This document shows positions 1-12,290 of a stretch of 64,000 nt of DNA, in pieces. The stretch is taken from the NCBI RefSeq assembly GCF_007565055.1, contig NC_044564.1, forward strand, positions 81,984,563 through 82,048,562, written 5' to 3'. Every line of letters starts with the position of its first letter. Positions within the stretch are counted from its first letter, which is position 1. The notes under the pieces were generated by a model. The model ran no database searches and was not told the DNA's origin. It worked only from the letters and a program-made list of their open reading frames with translations. This stretch comes from Rhinopithecus roxellana. Lineage: Eukaryota; Chordata; Mammalia; Primates; Cercopithecidae. Both the position numbers and the translations under genes were made by a program.

Positions 1-27
1 TTTATTAATTTTAATTATGGAAGTTTT

Positions 28-348
28 AAAAAAATTTTTTAATTTCATAGGCTATTAGGAAACAGGTGGTGTTTCATTACATGAGTAAGTTTTTTAGTTA
101 TGATTTGTGAGATTTTGGTGCACCCGTCACCCGAGCAGTATACACTGCACTCAATTTCTAGTCTTTAATCCCCCACCCCCTTCCCACCCTTCCCCATGAG
201 TCCCTAAAGTTCATTGTGCCATTCTTAATGCCTTTGTATCCTCATAGCTTAGCTCCTATTTATAAGTGAGAAAATATGATGTTTGGCTTTCCATTCCTGA
301 GTTACTTCTCATAGAATAATGGTCTCCAGTTTCATCCAGGTTGCTGCA
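28..348 (-). mobile_element. L1 3'-end fragment, antisense, with target-site duplication
   Basis: Reading the minus strand, this is the last part of a LINE-1: the 3' end of ORF2 and the 3' UTR, ending in an A-rich tail (T/A-rich at about 28-45 on the plus strand). Recognisable antisense L1 words are the 'TTATAAGTGAGAAAATATGATG' type motif near 260 and 'TTTCATCCAGGTTGCTGCAAA' near 331. A 15-bp direct repeat AATTATGGAAGTTTT occurs at 13-27 and 349-363 and looks like the target-site duplication, so this is a severely 5'-truncated retrotransposition. No coding capacity remains. The subfamily is uncertain. Confidence 0.75.
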
Positions 349-399
349 AATTATGGAAGTTTTTAAATGAAGCAACCTACATACTGACAATAGTTGAGA

Positions 400-1130
400 T
401 GGAAAGAAAAGGTCGTATTTTCTGTAAATCTTGAAGAGAGAGCTGAGAAGATAAGTAAGTATGAGGATATGAGGGAGAAAAAGAGAAAGAATAATTTCAG
501 TTTTTGGCCTGACTCTATAAAATGATTAAGTTCCCATCAGTCGACAGACTGTAGGTAAAGCCAGTAAGATACAGTAGGGAAATTATGACTTCGCTTTTAT
601 GCTGCCAAATTTGATATTTTTATTGGAACTCCAGGTGGATATATCCAGTAGGCAGCTGTAATTATGATCTGAAGTGGGAAGGAAAACTTGAACTGGAGAT
701 ATAAATGTGAGTGTCATTAGGATACAGCCATGAACATGGATGAGATCACCCAAGTGGTCATTGTTGGTAGCAAAGACAACCACAGAGTCAGCCCCAAAGG
801 AGCAGTATTAAAAGGTCAGCAAAAGGAGAAAATGGATAGGGCCTTGCCCATGAGATATAAGACTAAGAAAAAATGCCTGGTCACTTGAAAGCTAGGTGGG
901 AATATTGTATGCAGGAAGCAATAATCAACACTGTGATAATGTTGTTTATTCCTTATGTAAGACAAGGAATGATAATTAACTATTGGAGTTAGTATTGTGA
1001 CCTTGATAAGAACAGGCACCATGGAGTCACAGAACAATAGCCTGATTGGTGCAGGTAGGTGAGGGATTAAGAGGAGAGGAGATAGAAGCAATAACTATAA
1101 ATAACTGTTTCAAGGGAAGCCAAAAAGAAA
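400..1130 (+). repeat. Ancient mammalian interspersed repeat (family uncertain)
   Basis: Phrases such as 'GGAGATATAAATGTGAGTGTCATTAGGATACAG', 'GATGAGATCACCCAAG' and 'GTGGATATATCCAGTAGGCAGCTG' follow a consensus I recall from old mammalian repeats, very diverged here. The weak open frames inside (583-783 and 816-1091, minus) show no domain and are chance reading frames. The region may hold more than one repeat, and I cannot name the family. Confidence 0.35.
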
Positions 1131-1569
1131 GTAAGAGCATTTCTGATGGGAATAATTCATTAGAGAATGAATAAGCTGATACTGGACATAATAGGATTAG
1201 TACCTATGTATTCAAACAGATCAGAAAATTAAGGCTGTGAAGTCTAGGCATAGAAAAAATGAATAGTTTCCTAAAATTACCTCTTTACTCTTGCTGATAG
1301 AGGTAAAAGGTCTGAGAGAGGCACAGTCTTAGTTCCCACACACTAATCACTCCTTTTCCCTTTTGTCCTAGAACTCATTTTACTTTGAGTGTGGGTGTTC
1401 TGTCTCAAATATTGCTAAACCTACAGTATTTTAAATAAATGAGTGAACAATCTCACTAAACTAATCACACTAAACTAATCACACTCAATTAACAATCATA
1501 CTAAATATAAGAAATCAATGAAATAAAAAGGCAAGTTGCTTTAAAAATATGAAAATGAAAGAGATCAAA

Positions 1570-2180
1570 TGAAAAAAACTAAAAGGCAGAAATGAAGTCC
1601 ACAGGCAAGCAGTCCGGGCGGCGCCCTGACAGCCTGGGCGGCGCCCTCAGCCTAGTTAAAGATCGACCCCGGACCCAACCGATTAGGTTAATTAGGTTAT
1701 CTATAGACTCCGGACATTGTAAGGACAAACGTTGTGAAAGTCTCTGTCCTGCTCTAATTACTGGTATCTGCCACATATCTTAGTCCTGGGCCCAGTACAA
1801 ACACAATCCTCTAGTTTGTCCCAACTTCCTGAGCCCAACACACCCCCCCACCTCACACACACCACCTAGAGAGCCCCTGATAAGATCACAACCGTTTGTA
1901 GTTTTACTAAAAGCGCGGGAACAAATGGAAAACTGTTAATTGTATTAACCAATTACCAGTTATAATGCTGCAACCAAAAGAATTCCTTTGTACCTCTGTA
2001 ACCTTACATATCCTGTATGCATCGGGCTATAAAGAGCGGCCACATGCATCATTCGGGGCCCTCTTGTATGTTGTAAAACAGAGGGACCAAGTTCGAACTT
2101 GCATTAAAGATCCTTGCCGCTTGGCTTTGACTCTGGATTCTGGTGGACTTCTTCAGGGAATAAAGGGTCTGGGCATAACA
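1570..2180 (+). mobile_element. Solo LTR of a class I (gammaretrovirus-like) endogenous retrovirus
   Basis: A GC-richer island in AT-rich DNA with the order of parts expected of an LTR. There is a U3-like segment with a duplicated GGGCGGCGCCCT motif near 1616 and 1636, a TATA box TATAAAG at 2028-2034, and an R/U5-like segment with ATTAAA at 2103-2108 and AATAAA at 2159-2164. The end reads GGGCATAACA. The start (TG at 1570) and end (CA at 2180) are chosen for TG...CA termini; no convincing short duplication was seen, so they are tentative. No gag, pol or env sequence flanks it, so it appears solo. Frames at 1592-1783 and 1965-2240 are incidental. I cannot assign a family; it could be a lineage-restricted primate ERV. 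Confidence 0.6.
2028..2034 (+). promoter_or_regulatory. TATA box of the class I LTR
   Basis: TATAAAG lies about 75 bases upstream of ATTAAA and before a short GC-rich start region, as in an LTR U3/R boundary. Its activity is unknown. Confidence 0.5.
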
Positions 2181-5100
2181 AAACCACTCAATCTTCTCCT
2201 TCTGCTTTTCTTCTTTATTGATGCTTTTTTTCTCTCATAACAATAATTTTCCAAAGTATCAGGTAAGCAAAATACTAAGGATGTTAGATGTATATAGTTA
2301 AGATACAAGGAAGCTGCTTACTTTTATATGTGTGTTCTTTTTGATTTCTTATATCTCTAATTAGCCCAAATTTTCAAATTTTCTCTCCAAAAGAAAAATC
2401 TGAATTATTTTTATTAAATGTAGGATTAGCCAATTTTCTGAAAACTACGAGTCTTAAATAAGTCTATGGGACAAAATTAAGAATCATGATTTAATGGACT
2501 CTATAGTTTCAGCTCCTGTAAGAAATGATAGTTATGTTTATTAATTTGGTGTTTTTATAATTGGGCAATGATAAGTTTGTTCATTTGTTAATTTGGTTTT
2601 TTAGTTGGAGAGACTTGCAAGGTTTGTGTTTTGTGTTTATTTGAAAGGCTATCGCTAAGCATTGTTATGTGGCTATTAGCAACTTGAAGACACAATTGCT
2701 TTAAGCAGCCATGCCATTTCATGTTGAGAATGTCACTGAAGAAGTGATATAGAGATCCTGTATGTCTACTGGGAAATTTAATTTAAAACAATTTCTCCCA
2801 TATTATAGGAACTGGATAGATTTGTTTCAGCTGACATTAAAATATACTTATCATAAATAGATGAGGAAATTTTTTTCTTTTTCATTTTCTTGTTCCTTTG
2901 GACTATATTATTTTGGTAAATAAAGACTAAAATTTTAATTAAAATGATTTAAATACATTTTATTTCTCATTATGACTTACCGCAGACAGATTTTAAGAAA
3001 ATAATAAGAACCCAGGCAACTGAGGCCAGAGATAAATTTTATAATTGCTATCTCCTATGATAAGAAGCAAGACCTTCCGGTAAAGGTGTTCAGGCCTGTG
3101 GATTTAAGTATTTCATGAGATAGTGGGGAAAAGATGTAGGTGTCTACTGGAAATAGGAAACCTGGAATTGCGCCACTGAATACCTCCCTTCTAGTTTCCA
3201 TATTTAGAAGGACTTTTGTCAGTTTCAGTCACTGGGATTTCACTTCTCAAGTTTAATTTACTGCAAATGAACAAATCATCGATTGTAGCTTGGTAGTGTT
3301 TAATCACATTTCCCATCTTCATCTGCAATAACTGATAGTTCCATGATCTTTGGCCATGAGAGATGTCACAAATTCAATGATGAAATATGTTGAGTTTACG
3401 CATTTTCCAGTTCTCTCTCTTAACAATGAAGTTACGGGAGAAATGATTCTAGTATAATTTTCATATCATGCACTCTACTAATTATGCCATTAAGATTAGA
3501 TACTTAGGTCAATTATACAATTTTTTTTCTAGTTTCAAATTTGTTACAAAGTATAAACATAGAGTTGAATAACACAGTTTTATGAGGAATTCTACAATAA
3601 GAATGCAAAAAGTATTTCTGGAGTGTTTACTACTAAGTATGCGGTACTCTGCTTTAGATAAAAATGAATTGAGTCAAGTGGTGTTGTTTGTTGTATAATA
3701 GACCCATCATGTGCTGAAATAGAGATATAAGGCTGTGAGGATTTGATGTGTTTCACTATAATGATATATCTATTTCTACATATCTATATGCTTGTGCATA
3801 TAAATCGCTGTAGAAATTTAAGATTTGCTTGTAATCTTGTTTGATATAAGTCTATGTCTGAGGATGAATCTACTCTCAAAGTGTTAATGCAAACAAGTTT
3901 CTAATCTTACCCAGAACATCTTAATATTTGAAGGGGAAAATTCTCTCCTGTGAACAACCGGCAATTCCTGAAAGCTCCTGCCTAGGCTCATCTGTTTCCT
4001 ATATGTTTCCTTTGCCTTCAATTTTAAAGTTGTTGCGGGGTAAAAAACACCTCTTCGGAAACATGTCATATGCCATGATGTGGTCCATACAGATCAAAAC
4101 TATAGGTTCATGTATTTTTGAAGACTAATCATTACCAGGTTGAAAACATGAAGTCGCTTGTACCAACTCTATTGTTTCTTTCAACTAACTTGTACTCTCT
4201 CGAAATACTTTTCAAAGATAGATATGTCTGATAATTCTGAATTTAACTTGATGTAACTCTGTGATGTACTCTAACCTCATAATCTGGTTTTTACTTTCTA
4301 GATCTCTGTGTCATTTCCTTAACTAAGAAACTTCAGGGCGGTCATCTCATATACAGGTCACACATTTTAAATAATCTTTCCAAATAATCTCAACAAAGGA
4401 ATACTACATTGGTGGCAGCTTATAAAATGTCGAAGAAGACTTAAAGTCAAGTGCCACTTATTTCTGAGTTCATAAGTTTTAAAATTATATGACTGAAATT
4501 AATTTTTATATTTTTCTCAATATATTTTTTAATTCTGTATTATTAGAAAAATACTTTTTTTGTAGTTCTAAAACTCAATAATCAAAATGCAGGGTAACAA
4601 ATGAACTATCAACTTAAATCATTGGCAAATCAATTAATAATATGCACCTTCTAAATTGAAAGTCAAATTGCTATAATATTAAATCAGTATCTAAACACTG
4701 AATTCCAGCTTTCTACTCAAGTACTTTTACTGCTACACCTTAACATTTACACAACAGAACTAGCATATCAAATAATCAATACAGTCTATAATCAATTTGA
4801 TACTATATATGAGAACTTTTATCTTTATATTTTATTTCTTCCATTTATTTGGGGTGTGTGTATTTTTCTGAATGTGTATGTGCATATATTTGTGTATATC
4901 AGATTGTGAGAAACAAGTACAGAGAGTGGGCAGATGAAAATGGCATGAGTTTTAAAATAATGACACTGAAGAAGGAAGGGGAAAAGAGATACTTTGTCTT
5001 TTGTTGATTGTGAGATATGTATTGAAAGTGAAATCTGCATGGAATGTTCAAAATACATTCATACATCCATATATATATATATACACACATACACACATAT

Positions 5101-6821
5101 ATATGTATCCATATTCTTTTGAAAATACAAGGTTTGAGCTGATGTTTTGCTGAGAGAGAAAAAAAAACTTTCACCTGTGAACAACAGGTTTGGACTGTAT
5201 CTGCGGAGTTTGGTCCCGTACATAATCTTCCTTTCTTGACTGGTACCCTAAACTTTTCAGATAGGCTTAACCGGTCTCCACTGTCTCAAAACCAGTTTGT
5301 TAATATAACTCAAGCTCTCTCTCTTTTCTCTGAGGTTGCTTTCTTGTGTGTACTGTGTTGCCTAGTGAAGGCATATGCAACCATGTATCCAATATTCTAC
5401 ATGTATTATACCTTTATGGGAAAGTTTGAAAGCAACAAATAATAAGTACTAAGCAATTTAAAATTAACTTAAATATTAATTAAACATAACAATTTAATTA
5501 CCAAGTTATACTTTCTGCAGCTAAATAAAAACATTAATATAAGTGAATAATATGTAATGTGAATGAATATGGGGTAATTTTGGTATGTAGCAGCATAAAC
5601 TCATTGGGATATATCAAACTGTAAAAAAATTTTAAACAAAAAAATTGAATACTTCTTCTTGATTCTATTTATTGTGCTTCTCTGCTTGGACTCTATTTGA
5701 TACTGTGAAGCTATTATCCACTCTTCAGAATTGAGACAACTCTATAAACACCTCACCTATCACTTACTAGAACAATTAGGGGATCCACCTACCCCAAGTT
5801 TGGAGTTTGCAACTTCAACGCATTTGTACAAATTTTACCTTTTTGTGACTTTTCGAAAACTGTCAAAAATAATCTTGACAATCAAACAAATTTAAATGTA
5901 TATTTTCTTCTTTGAAAGAAAAATAAAGTTAACTAAACAAGGATTTATGATATCACTCATCTACAATTGAAATTGATAAATGCACTTACTGGAGCTGTAA
6001 TATACAAAACGCAATAAAATAAACCATGATTTAAATGAGAAATACAAGGATAACACATATAACATTAATTCTAAACAGACGCTGAAATCATACTTAAAGG
6101 TATAGACAAATCTTTGAATATACCAATTTAGATGAATAGATGTTTCTTATGAAATTAATGGAATAAATCTATTTTCAAGTCCTTACGGTATACAGTACAG
6201 AAAAAGAAACATAGGATGCTTTCCTTTTTCTTTTCAAAAACTTACTAGAATTTTAATTACTGTTTTGTTTTGTTACTGTTTTCTTGAAAATTTAAGAGCA
6301 CTTGAATTTTTTCTTGATTGCATTTAACTAAAATGTTATTTGACTATACATTTTTCTGAAGCTTAATCTTTTTTTTCTAGGAAACTACCTAAGTATCCTA
6401 ACTTTATAACTTCAGCAATTGTTAGTATTTCTTAAGACAAATTATCCAATTTTCAATAGGGGTGTAACCATTATTTCCCTTTCTTGTAGAATATTTTGGT
6501 TTTTAAGAAAGTACTCAATGATGGTTAATTTTTAAATTATCTCATTCTGGTTGTAACTCCAGCATAAGTCAATTTTGCTTACTAAAGAAAAATCATTATA
6601 TACTGCGGTTCTACAGGGGCAGAGACTATACCCATTTTCTATACCTCCTGTATTTCTAGATCTTCTATGTTTTATACATAACATGTTAAATGCAATTTAG
6701 TTGCTTAAGTCTTCTTTGAAGTATTATATCCATTCCTTTGAATAAGATAATCACCCTTCCACCTGAGGAATTATCAGCAGGTTTAGAATTGTTTAGAATT
6801 CATTTAAAGTCTCCTAAAGCG
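2181..6821. other. AT-rich intergenic stretch, nothing recognised
   Basis: No gene or confidently named repeat was recognised. All reading frames are short and without domain signature. A short alternating TA/CA tract lies at about 5069-5107. The T-rich and A-rich runs are unremarkable. Confidence 0.5.
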
Positions 6822-7178
6822 GTTGTCTCCAGCCTTTTTGGCACCACGGATCGGTTTTCTGGAAGACAAATTTTCCACAGGACGTTGGGGGTAGTGGGGT
6901 GAGGTGGGGCGGGGAAGATTCAAGATGAGACTGTTTCACCGCAGATCATCAGGCATCAGTTAGATTCTCAAAAGGAGCACACAACCTAGATCCCTAACAT
7001 GCACAGATCACAGTAGACTTTGTGCTCCTATGAGAATCGAATTCTGCGGCTGATCTGACAGGAGGTGGAGCTCAGGCAGTAATGCTCACTTCCCTGCTGC
7101 TAACCTCCTGCTGTGTGGCCTGGTTCCTAACAGGCCATTGACTTGTAAAGGTCCACAACCCAAATGTTGGGGACCCCT
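6822..7178 (-). mobile_element. MER1-type hAT-Charlie nonautonomous DNA transposon
   Basis: About 355 bp matching the MER1 pattern. It starts with a degraded terminal repeat (CGGTTGTCTCCAGCC), then the 'TTTTTGGCACCACGGATCGG' block. The middle carries 'GATCATCAGGCATCAGTTAGATTCTCA' and 'TGATCTGACAGGAGGTGGAGCTCAGGC' motifs, and the end is GTTGGGGACCCCT. The 'GGAGGTGGAGCTCAGGC ... CTCCTGCTGTG' part is the reverse complement of that in the element at 17389. No transposase is encoded; such elements were moved in trans by autonomous hAT elements. I could not see an intact 8-bp duplication. Confidence 0.75.
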
Positions 7179-7318
7179 ATCTTACAGCAAAGGCATGTGC
7201 AAACCTGTATCCATTTCTTCTCACTTCCCCTTACTTTAGCTTCTCTTCCCATCAATGAGGGCGACATATTTGATTAGAAAGAAAAAAGATAGTTGCAGGA
7301 AAAGAAAATTTATATACA

Positions 7319-7437
7319 TTTAAACAGTTTATATACATACATGTATACACATATTTATATGTATACATTTATATGTATAGATGTATATAAACTGTTTAAA
7401 ATAATGTGTATATATGTGTGTATATAAACTGTTTAAA
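7319..7437. repeat. AT-rich imperfect palindrome with three copies of one 17-mer
   Basis: TTTAAACAGTTTATATA at 7319-7335 is the exact reverse complement of TATATAAACTGTTTAAA at 7384-7400, and that word recurs in direct orientation at 7421-7437. The sequence between is made of TGTATAC/ATACATA words that also pair with one another, so a cruciform or hairpin about 80 bases long is possible. It looks like local slippage and inverted duplication in a TA-rich microsatellite. Confidence 0.8.
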
Positions 7438-7440
7438 AAT

Positions 7441-8134
7441 AATGGTAACAAGAGAAGGTAGGCATGCTAGAAAAATATTCTAGCCCTAGGAAGAGATCAC
7501 TCTAATTACCCTTATACAGTCATATCACTTCAGCTACTTCTTTAGAAAGCAATAAGGCCCATATATTTTTAAACTATATTTTAAACTAGAATTTGAAGTT
7601 AAAAAACACACCTGAAGTGATCTGCAGCAGATTCCTTCTTTGATTTTTCTTTCTTTCAGAAAAGTATGAATTGTATTAATTCATTATCTACAACTGCATT
7701 GCTTACAAGTTCACACCCAATAGCCAGCCCCTACATAAACCAGTTTTGTGAAATCATCATAAGAAATAATAATGAGGGCTGTAGAAGACATTCAGAGATG
7801 TTGGGAGAAATTGGTGCACAGTGTGTGTGAGGATTGAAATAAAAAGATTGATACCAAGTCTAGGACAGGATAACTAAGCTATTGAAAAGATCAATAAACA
7901 TGGGGAACAAAAGGTATTTTATATTTCCATCACATGACAACTTATTTTTCTAGGCTTATCTCTGACCTCCCCCACATATCTGATTCATCAGTATTTTTCC
8001 TGATCATTTTCTGATTGCAACATGTCCTTTTATGACCTTGGCCTATATTATTCCTACCATCTAGAATGTTTTGTCTTAACCCTCACTTTTCTTTCCCTAC
8101 CTAGAAAGCTCACTTTTTTTTTTAATCAAAAACC
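7441..8134. other. Intergenic, nothing recognised
   Basis: No open frame of interest and no repeat signature I could name. Confidence 0.4.
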
Positions 8135-11101
8135 TATCCAAAATTATATCAAATACTCTCTCAGACCACAGTGGAATAAAACTGGAAATAAACTCCGGAA
8201 GGAACCCTCAAAACCATGCAAATACATGGAAATTAAATAACCTGCTCCTTAATGATCATTGGGTCAACAATGAAATCAAGATGGAAATGTAAAAATTATT
8301 TGAACTGACTGATAATAAGGGCACAACGTATCAAAACCTCTGGGATAGAGCAAAAGCAGTGCTAAGCATTAAATGCCTCCATCAAAAATTCTGAAAGAGC
8401 ACAAACAGGCAATCTAAGCTCATTCCTCACAGAACTGGAGAAACAAGAACACTCCAAAACCACACCCAGCAGAAGAAAAGAAATAATGAAGATCAGAGCA
8501 GAACTAAATGAAATTGAAACAAACAAACTAAAAAGACAAAAGATAAATGAAACAAAAAGTTTCTTCTTTGAAAAGTTAAATAAAATTGACAGACCATTAG
8601 CCAGATTAACCAAGAAAAGAGGAGAGAAGTTTCAAATAAGCTAAATTAGAAACGAAATGGGAGATATTACAACTGATACCACAGAAATACAAAAGATTAT
8701 TCAAGGCTACTATGATCACCTTTACACACATAAACTAGAAAAACTAGAGGAGATGGATAGACTCCTGGAAATATACAACTCTCCTAAATTAAACTAGGAA
8801 AGTAAAGAATCTCTAAACAAACCAATAACAAGCAGCAAGATTGAAATGGTAATAAAAAATCGCTAACAAAAATAAAAAAGTCCAGGACCAGACCAAATCA
8901 CAGCTAAATTCTATCAGACATTCACAGAATTGGTACCAATCCGACTGACACTATTTCAAAAGATAGAGAAAAAGGGAATCCTCCCTAAACCAGTCTATGA
9001 AGCCAGTATCACCCTGATACCAAAACCAGGGAAGGACGTAACAAAACAACAACGACAAAACTACACATCAATATCCCTGATGAAAGCAGATGCAGAAATC
9101 CTCAACAAAATACTAGCAAATCAAATCCAACAGCATATCAAAAAGACGATCTAGTGGATCCACCATGGTCAACTGGATGCAGGGATGGTTTAACATATAT
9201 GTCAATAAAGTGTGATACACCACATAAACAGAATTAAAAACAAAAAATCACATGATCATCTCAATAGATGCAGAAAAAGCATTTGACAAAATCCAGCATC
9301 CCTTTATGACTAAAACCCTCAGCAAAATCAGCACAGAAGGGACATACCTTATGGAAATAAAAGCCATCTACAACAAACTGACAGTCAACATTATACAGAA
9401 CAGGGAAAAGTTGAAAGCATTCCCTTCTGAAAACTGGAAAAGACAAGGATGCCCACTTTCACCACTTCTATTCAACCTCGTCCTGGAAGTCCTAGCCAGA
9501 GCAATCAGAGAACAGATAGAACTAAAACTCACCCAAATAGGTAAAGAGGAAGTCAAACTGTCGTTATTTGCTGATGAGATGATGGTATACCTAGAAAATC
9601 TTAAAGATTCATCCAAAAAGCTCCTAGAACTGGTAAATGAATTCAGCAAAGTTTCGGGATACAAAATTAACATACACAAATCAGCAACTCTATTATATAC
9701 CAACAGCGACCAAGCCGAGAATCAATCAAGAATTACACCCCTTTCATAATAGCAGTAAAAAAAAAATAAAATAAAATAAAAAATAAGTACTTAGGAATAT
9801 ACGTAACCAAGGACATGAAAGACTTCTACAAGCAAAATTACAAAACACTGCTGAAAGAAATCACAGACAACACAAACAAATGGAAATACATCCTATGCTC
9901 ATGGATGGGTAGAATCAATATTGTGAAAATGACCATACTGCCAAAAACAATCTACAAATTGAATGCAATTGCCATCAAAATACCACCATCATTCTTTTCA
10001 GAAATAGAAAACACAATCCTAAAATTCATATGAAACCAAACAAAGAGCTTATATAGCCAAAGCAAGACTAAGCAAAAAGAACAAATTTGGAGGTATTACA
10101 TTATCCGACTTCAAACTACTATAAGGTCATAGTCACCAAAACAGCATGGTACTGGTACAGAAGTAGGCACGTAGACAAATGGAACAGAATAGAGAACCCA
10201 GAAATAAAGCCAAATACTTACAGCCAATTGATTTTTGACAAAGCTAACAAAAACATAAACTGGGGAAAGGACACCCTATTGAGCAAATGGTGCTGAAATA
10301 ATTGGCAAGTCACATGTAGAAGAATGAAACAGGATCCTCATCTCTCACCTTATACAAAAATCAACTCAAGATGGATGAAAACCTTAAATCTAAGACCTGA
10401 AACCATAAAGATTCTAGAAGATAACATTGGAAAACCCCTTTTAGACATTGGCTTAAGCAAAGACTTCATGACCAAGAACCCAAAAGTAAATGCAAAAAAA
10501 AAAAAAAAAAAAAAAAAGTTAAATAGATGGGACTGAATTAAACTAAAGAGCTTCTGCACAGTAAAAGAAATAATCAGCAGAGTTAATAGAAAACCCACAG
10601 AGTGGGAGAAAAATCTTCACAATCTATACATCCAACAAAGGACTCTTACCTAGAATCTACAAATAACACAAATTATCAAGATAAAAATAACAAATGATCC
10701 CATCACAAAGTGGGCTAAGGACATGAATAGACAATTCTCAAAACAAGATATACAGATGGCCAAAAAACTTGAAAAAATGCTAAACATCACTAATTATAAG
10801 GGAAATGCAAATCAAAACCACATTGCGATACCACCTCACTCCTGCAAGAATGGCCATAATAAAAAAAAATAGATGTTGGTGGGGATATAAATATTGCAAC
10901 CACTACGAAAAAACAGTGTGGAGATTCCTTAAAGAACTAAAAGTAGATCTATCATTTGATCCAGCAATCCCACCACTAGCTATTTATCCAGAGGAAAAGA
11001 AGTTATTATACAAAAAAGATACTTGCAGTACAATTTGCAATTGCAAAAATATGGAACCAGCCCAAATGCCCATCAATCAGTGAGAGACAAAGAAAATGTG
11101 G
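8135..11101 (+). mobile_element. LINE-1 internal fragment (ORF2), both ends missing
   Basis: About 3 kb of plus-strand L1 ORF2. It begins downstream of the endonuclease region ('CTCAGACCACAGTGGAATAAAA' block near 8160) and runs through the reverse transcriptase to the cysteine-rich C-terminal part, stopping near AAGAAAATGTGG at 11101. Coding is broken into frames at 8930-9154, 9252-9749, 9815-10033, 10087-10296, 10324-10536 and 10805-11083, so it is dead. Two A-rich runs sit inside ORF2, at about 9758-9785 and 10494-10517. The usual L1 3' UTR and tail are absent; sequence resembling a MaLR LTR follows directly. The subfamily is probably primate-age L1PB/L1MA, not resolved. Confidence 0.88.
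9252..9749 (+). pseudogene. L1 ORF2 reverse-transcriptase domain remnant
   Basis: A 165-codon open piece of L1 ORF2p. In the functional protein this domain primes from nicked chromosomal DNA and copies L1 RNA. Recognisable motifs are 'IDAEKAFDKIQHPF' (residues 5-18), 'GCPLSPLLFNLVLEVLARAIR' (67-87) and 'SLFADEMMVYLEN' (104-116). The last is the metal-binding box, normally FADD in L1. Here codon 9576-9578 is GAG, giving FADE, so the second catalytic aspartate is replaced by glutamate. The frame ends soon after 'TNSDQAENQSR'. It is a decayed fragment. Confidence 0.85.
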
Positions 11102-11465
11102 TGTTTCCCAATGTGAGTGGGCATTATCCAATTCCTTGACGACATGAATAGAAAAAGCAAGGTAAGTTAAATTCATTCTCTGACTGAGTGCTTGGACTAG
11201 AACATCCACTTGTTTGCTCTTGGCACTCCTGGATATCAGGCCTTCAAACTACATCACTACCTCTCCTGAATGTCCAGCATGCAGACAGTAGATCATGGAC
11301 TATATTCTCAGTTTACATAACTGTGTGAGCCAATTTCTTATAATAAATTTCTCAGTTTGTGTAATCATGTGAGCCAATTTCTTAAAATAAATGTCATTTT
11401 CATCATGTGTGTGTGCATGTGTGTGTGTGTATTCTGTTGGTTTCATTTCTCTGAATATCACTGAG
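11102..11465 (+). mobile_element. MaLR (MLT1-like) LTR remnant
   Basis: Degraded sequence with the words 'GTGAGCCAATTTCTTATAATAAAT' and, at its end, 'TCTGTTGGTTTCATTTCTCTGAATATCACTGA'. I associate these with the 3' part of old mammalian MaLR LTRs. A roughly 43-bp segment containing AATAAA is duplicated in tandem (about 11311-11353 and 11354-11395). A TG-rich run follows at about 11406-11430. The family assignment is tentative. Confidence 0.45.
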
Positions 11466-11913
11466 TAGTGCAATCAGGAAATTCCTTCCTGTGAGTTGTG
11501 GAAATTGGAGTTTTGTGCCATGGCCAGACAATTTAGAATCATGCTGCAAGGGATGACGAGTTTTCTTTAATTGTAATTATTCGAGGCAGTCAGTAAATAT
11601 GAGTAAACAAATAACATAAAGAAATATCTCATAGATAAAAGCATTAATGTTTCTGATACTTCTACGTAATTGTCTTAAAGAAAAACACCTTACAGCTGAG
11701 GGTCTGATTTGACATAGATACATGTGTGTCTTGGCTAACAAAATATATCTAACACATTTTTTTGTTATCTGTGCTATACGCTTTTTAAAAATTCTTTTTT
11801 TCAGTGTTTCAGAGTCCAAGTCAGAAGCACTGCTGATTAGACTCCTAGTCAGTTTCTCTTCTTCATCCACTCATGCCTAATTCTTTAAAAATTACACAAA
11901 ATAGTATGGGCTA
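11466..11913. other. Intergenic, nothing recognised
   Basis: A 97-codon minus-strand open frame (11577-11870) has no recognisable domain and no sign of conservation. I see nothing else here. Confidence 0.4.
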
Positions 11914-12290
11914 TAATATGATTAGGCTTGTATCCCCACCCAAATCCCATCTTGAACTGAAATCCCCACAATCCCCAGGTGTCAAGAAAGAGACCAGGTG
12001 GAGGTAATTGAATCATGGTGTTGTTTCCCTTAAGCTGTTCTCCTGATAGTGGGTGAGTTCTCACGAGATCTGATGGTTTTATAAAGGGCTCTTCCCCTCT
12101 TGACTCAGCACTTCTTTTTCCTGCTGCCTTGTGAAGAAGGTGCCTTGCTTCCCTTTCACCTTCCGTCATGATTGTAAGTTTCTTGAGGCCTCCCAGCCAT
12201 GCTGAACCGTGAGTCAATTAAACTTCTTTCCTTTATAAATTACCCAGTCTTGGGTATTTCTTTATAGCAGTGAGAGAATGGACTCATACA
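11914..12290 (+). mobile_element. MaLR solo LTR (MSTA/THE1-like), plus strand
   Basis: About 377 bp in the order of an MST/THE1 LTR: 'TATCCCCACCCAAATCCCATCTTGAACTG' near the start, 'GGTAATTGAATCATGG', 'GTTCTCACGAGATCTGATGGTTTTATAAAGGG' (TATA-like), 'CCTTCCGTCATGATTGTAAG' and 'AATTACCCAGTCTTGGGTATTTC'. It ends ATGGACTCATACA. No internal MaLR sequence lies beside it, so it is solo. It pairs in inverted orientation with the LTR at 13183-13559. Confidence 0.88.
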
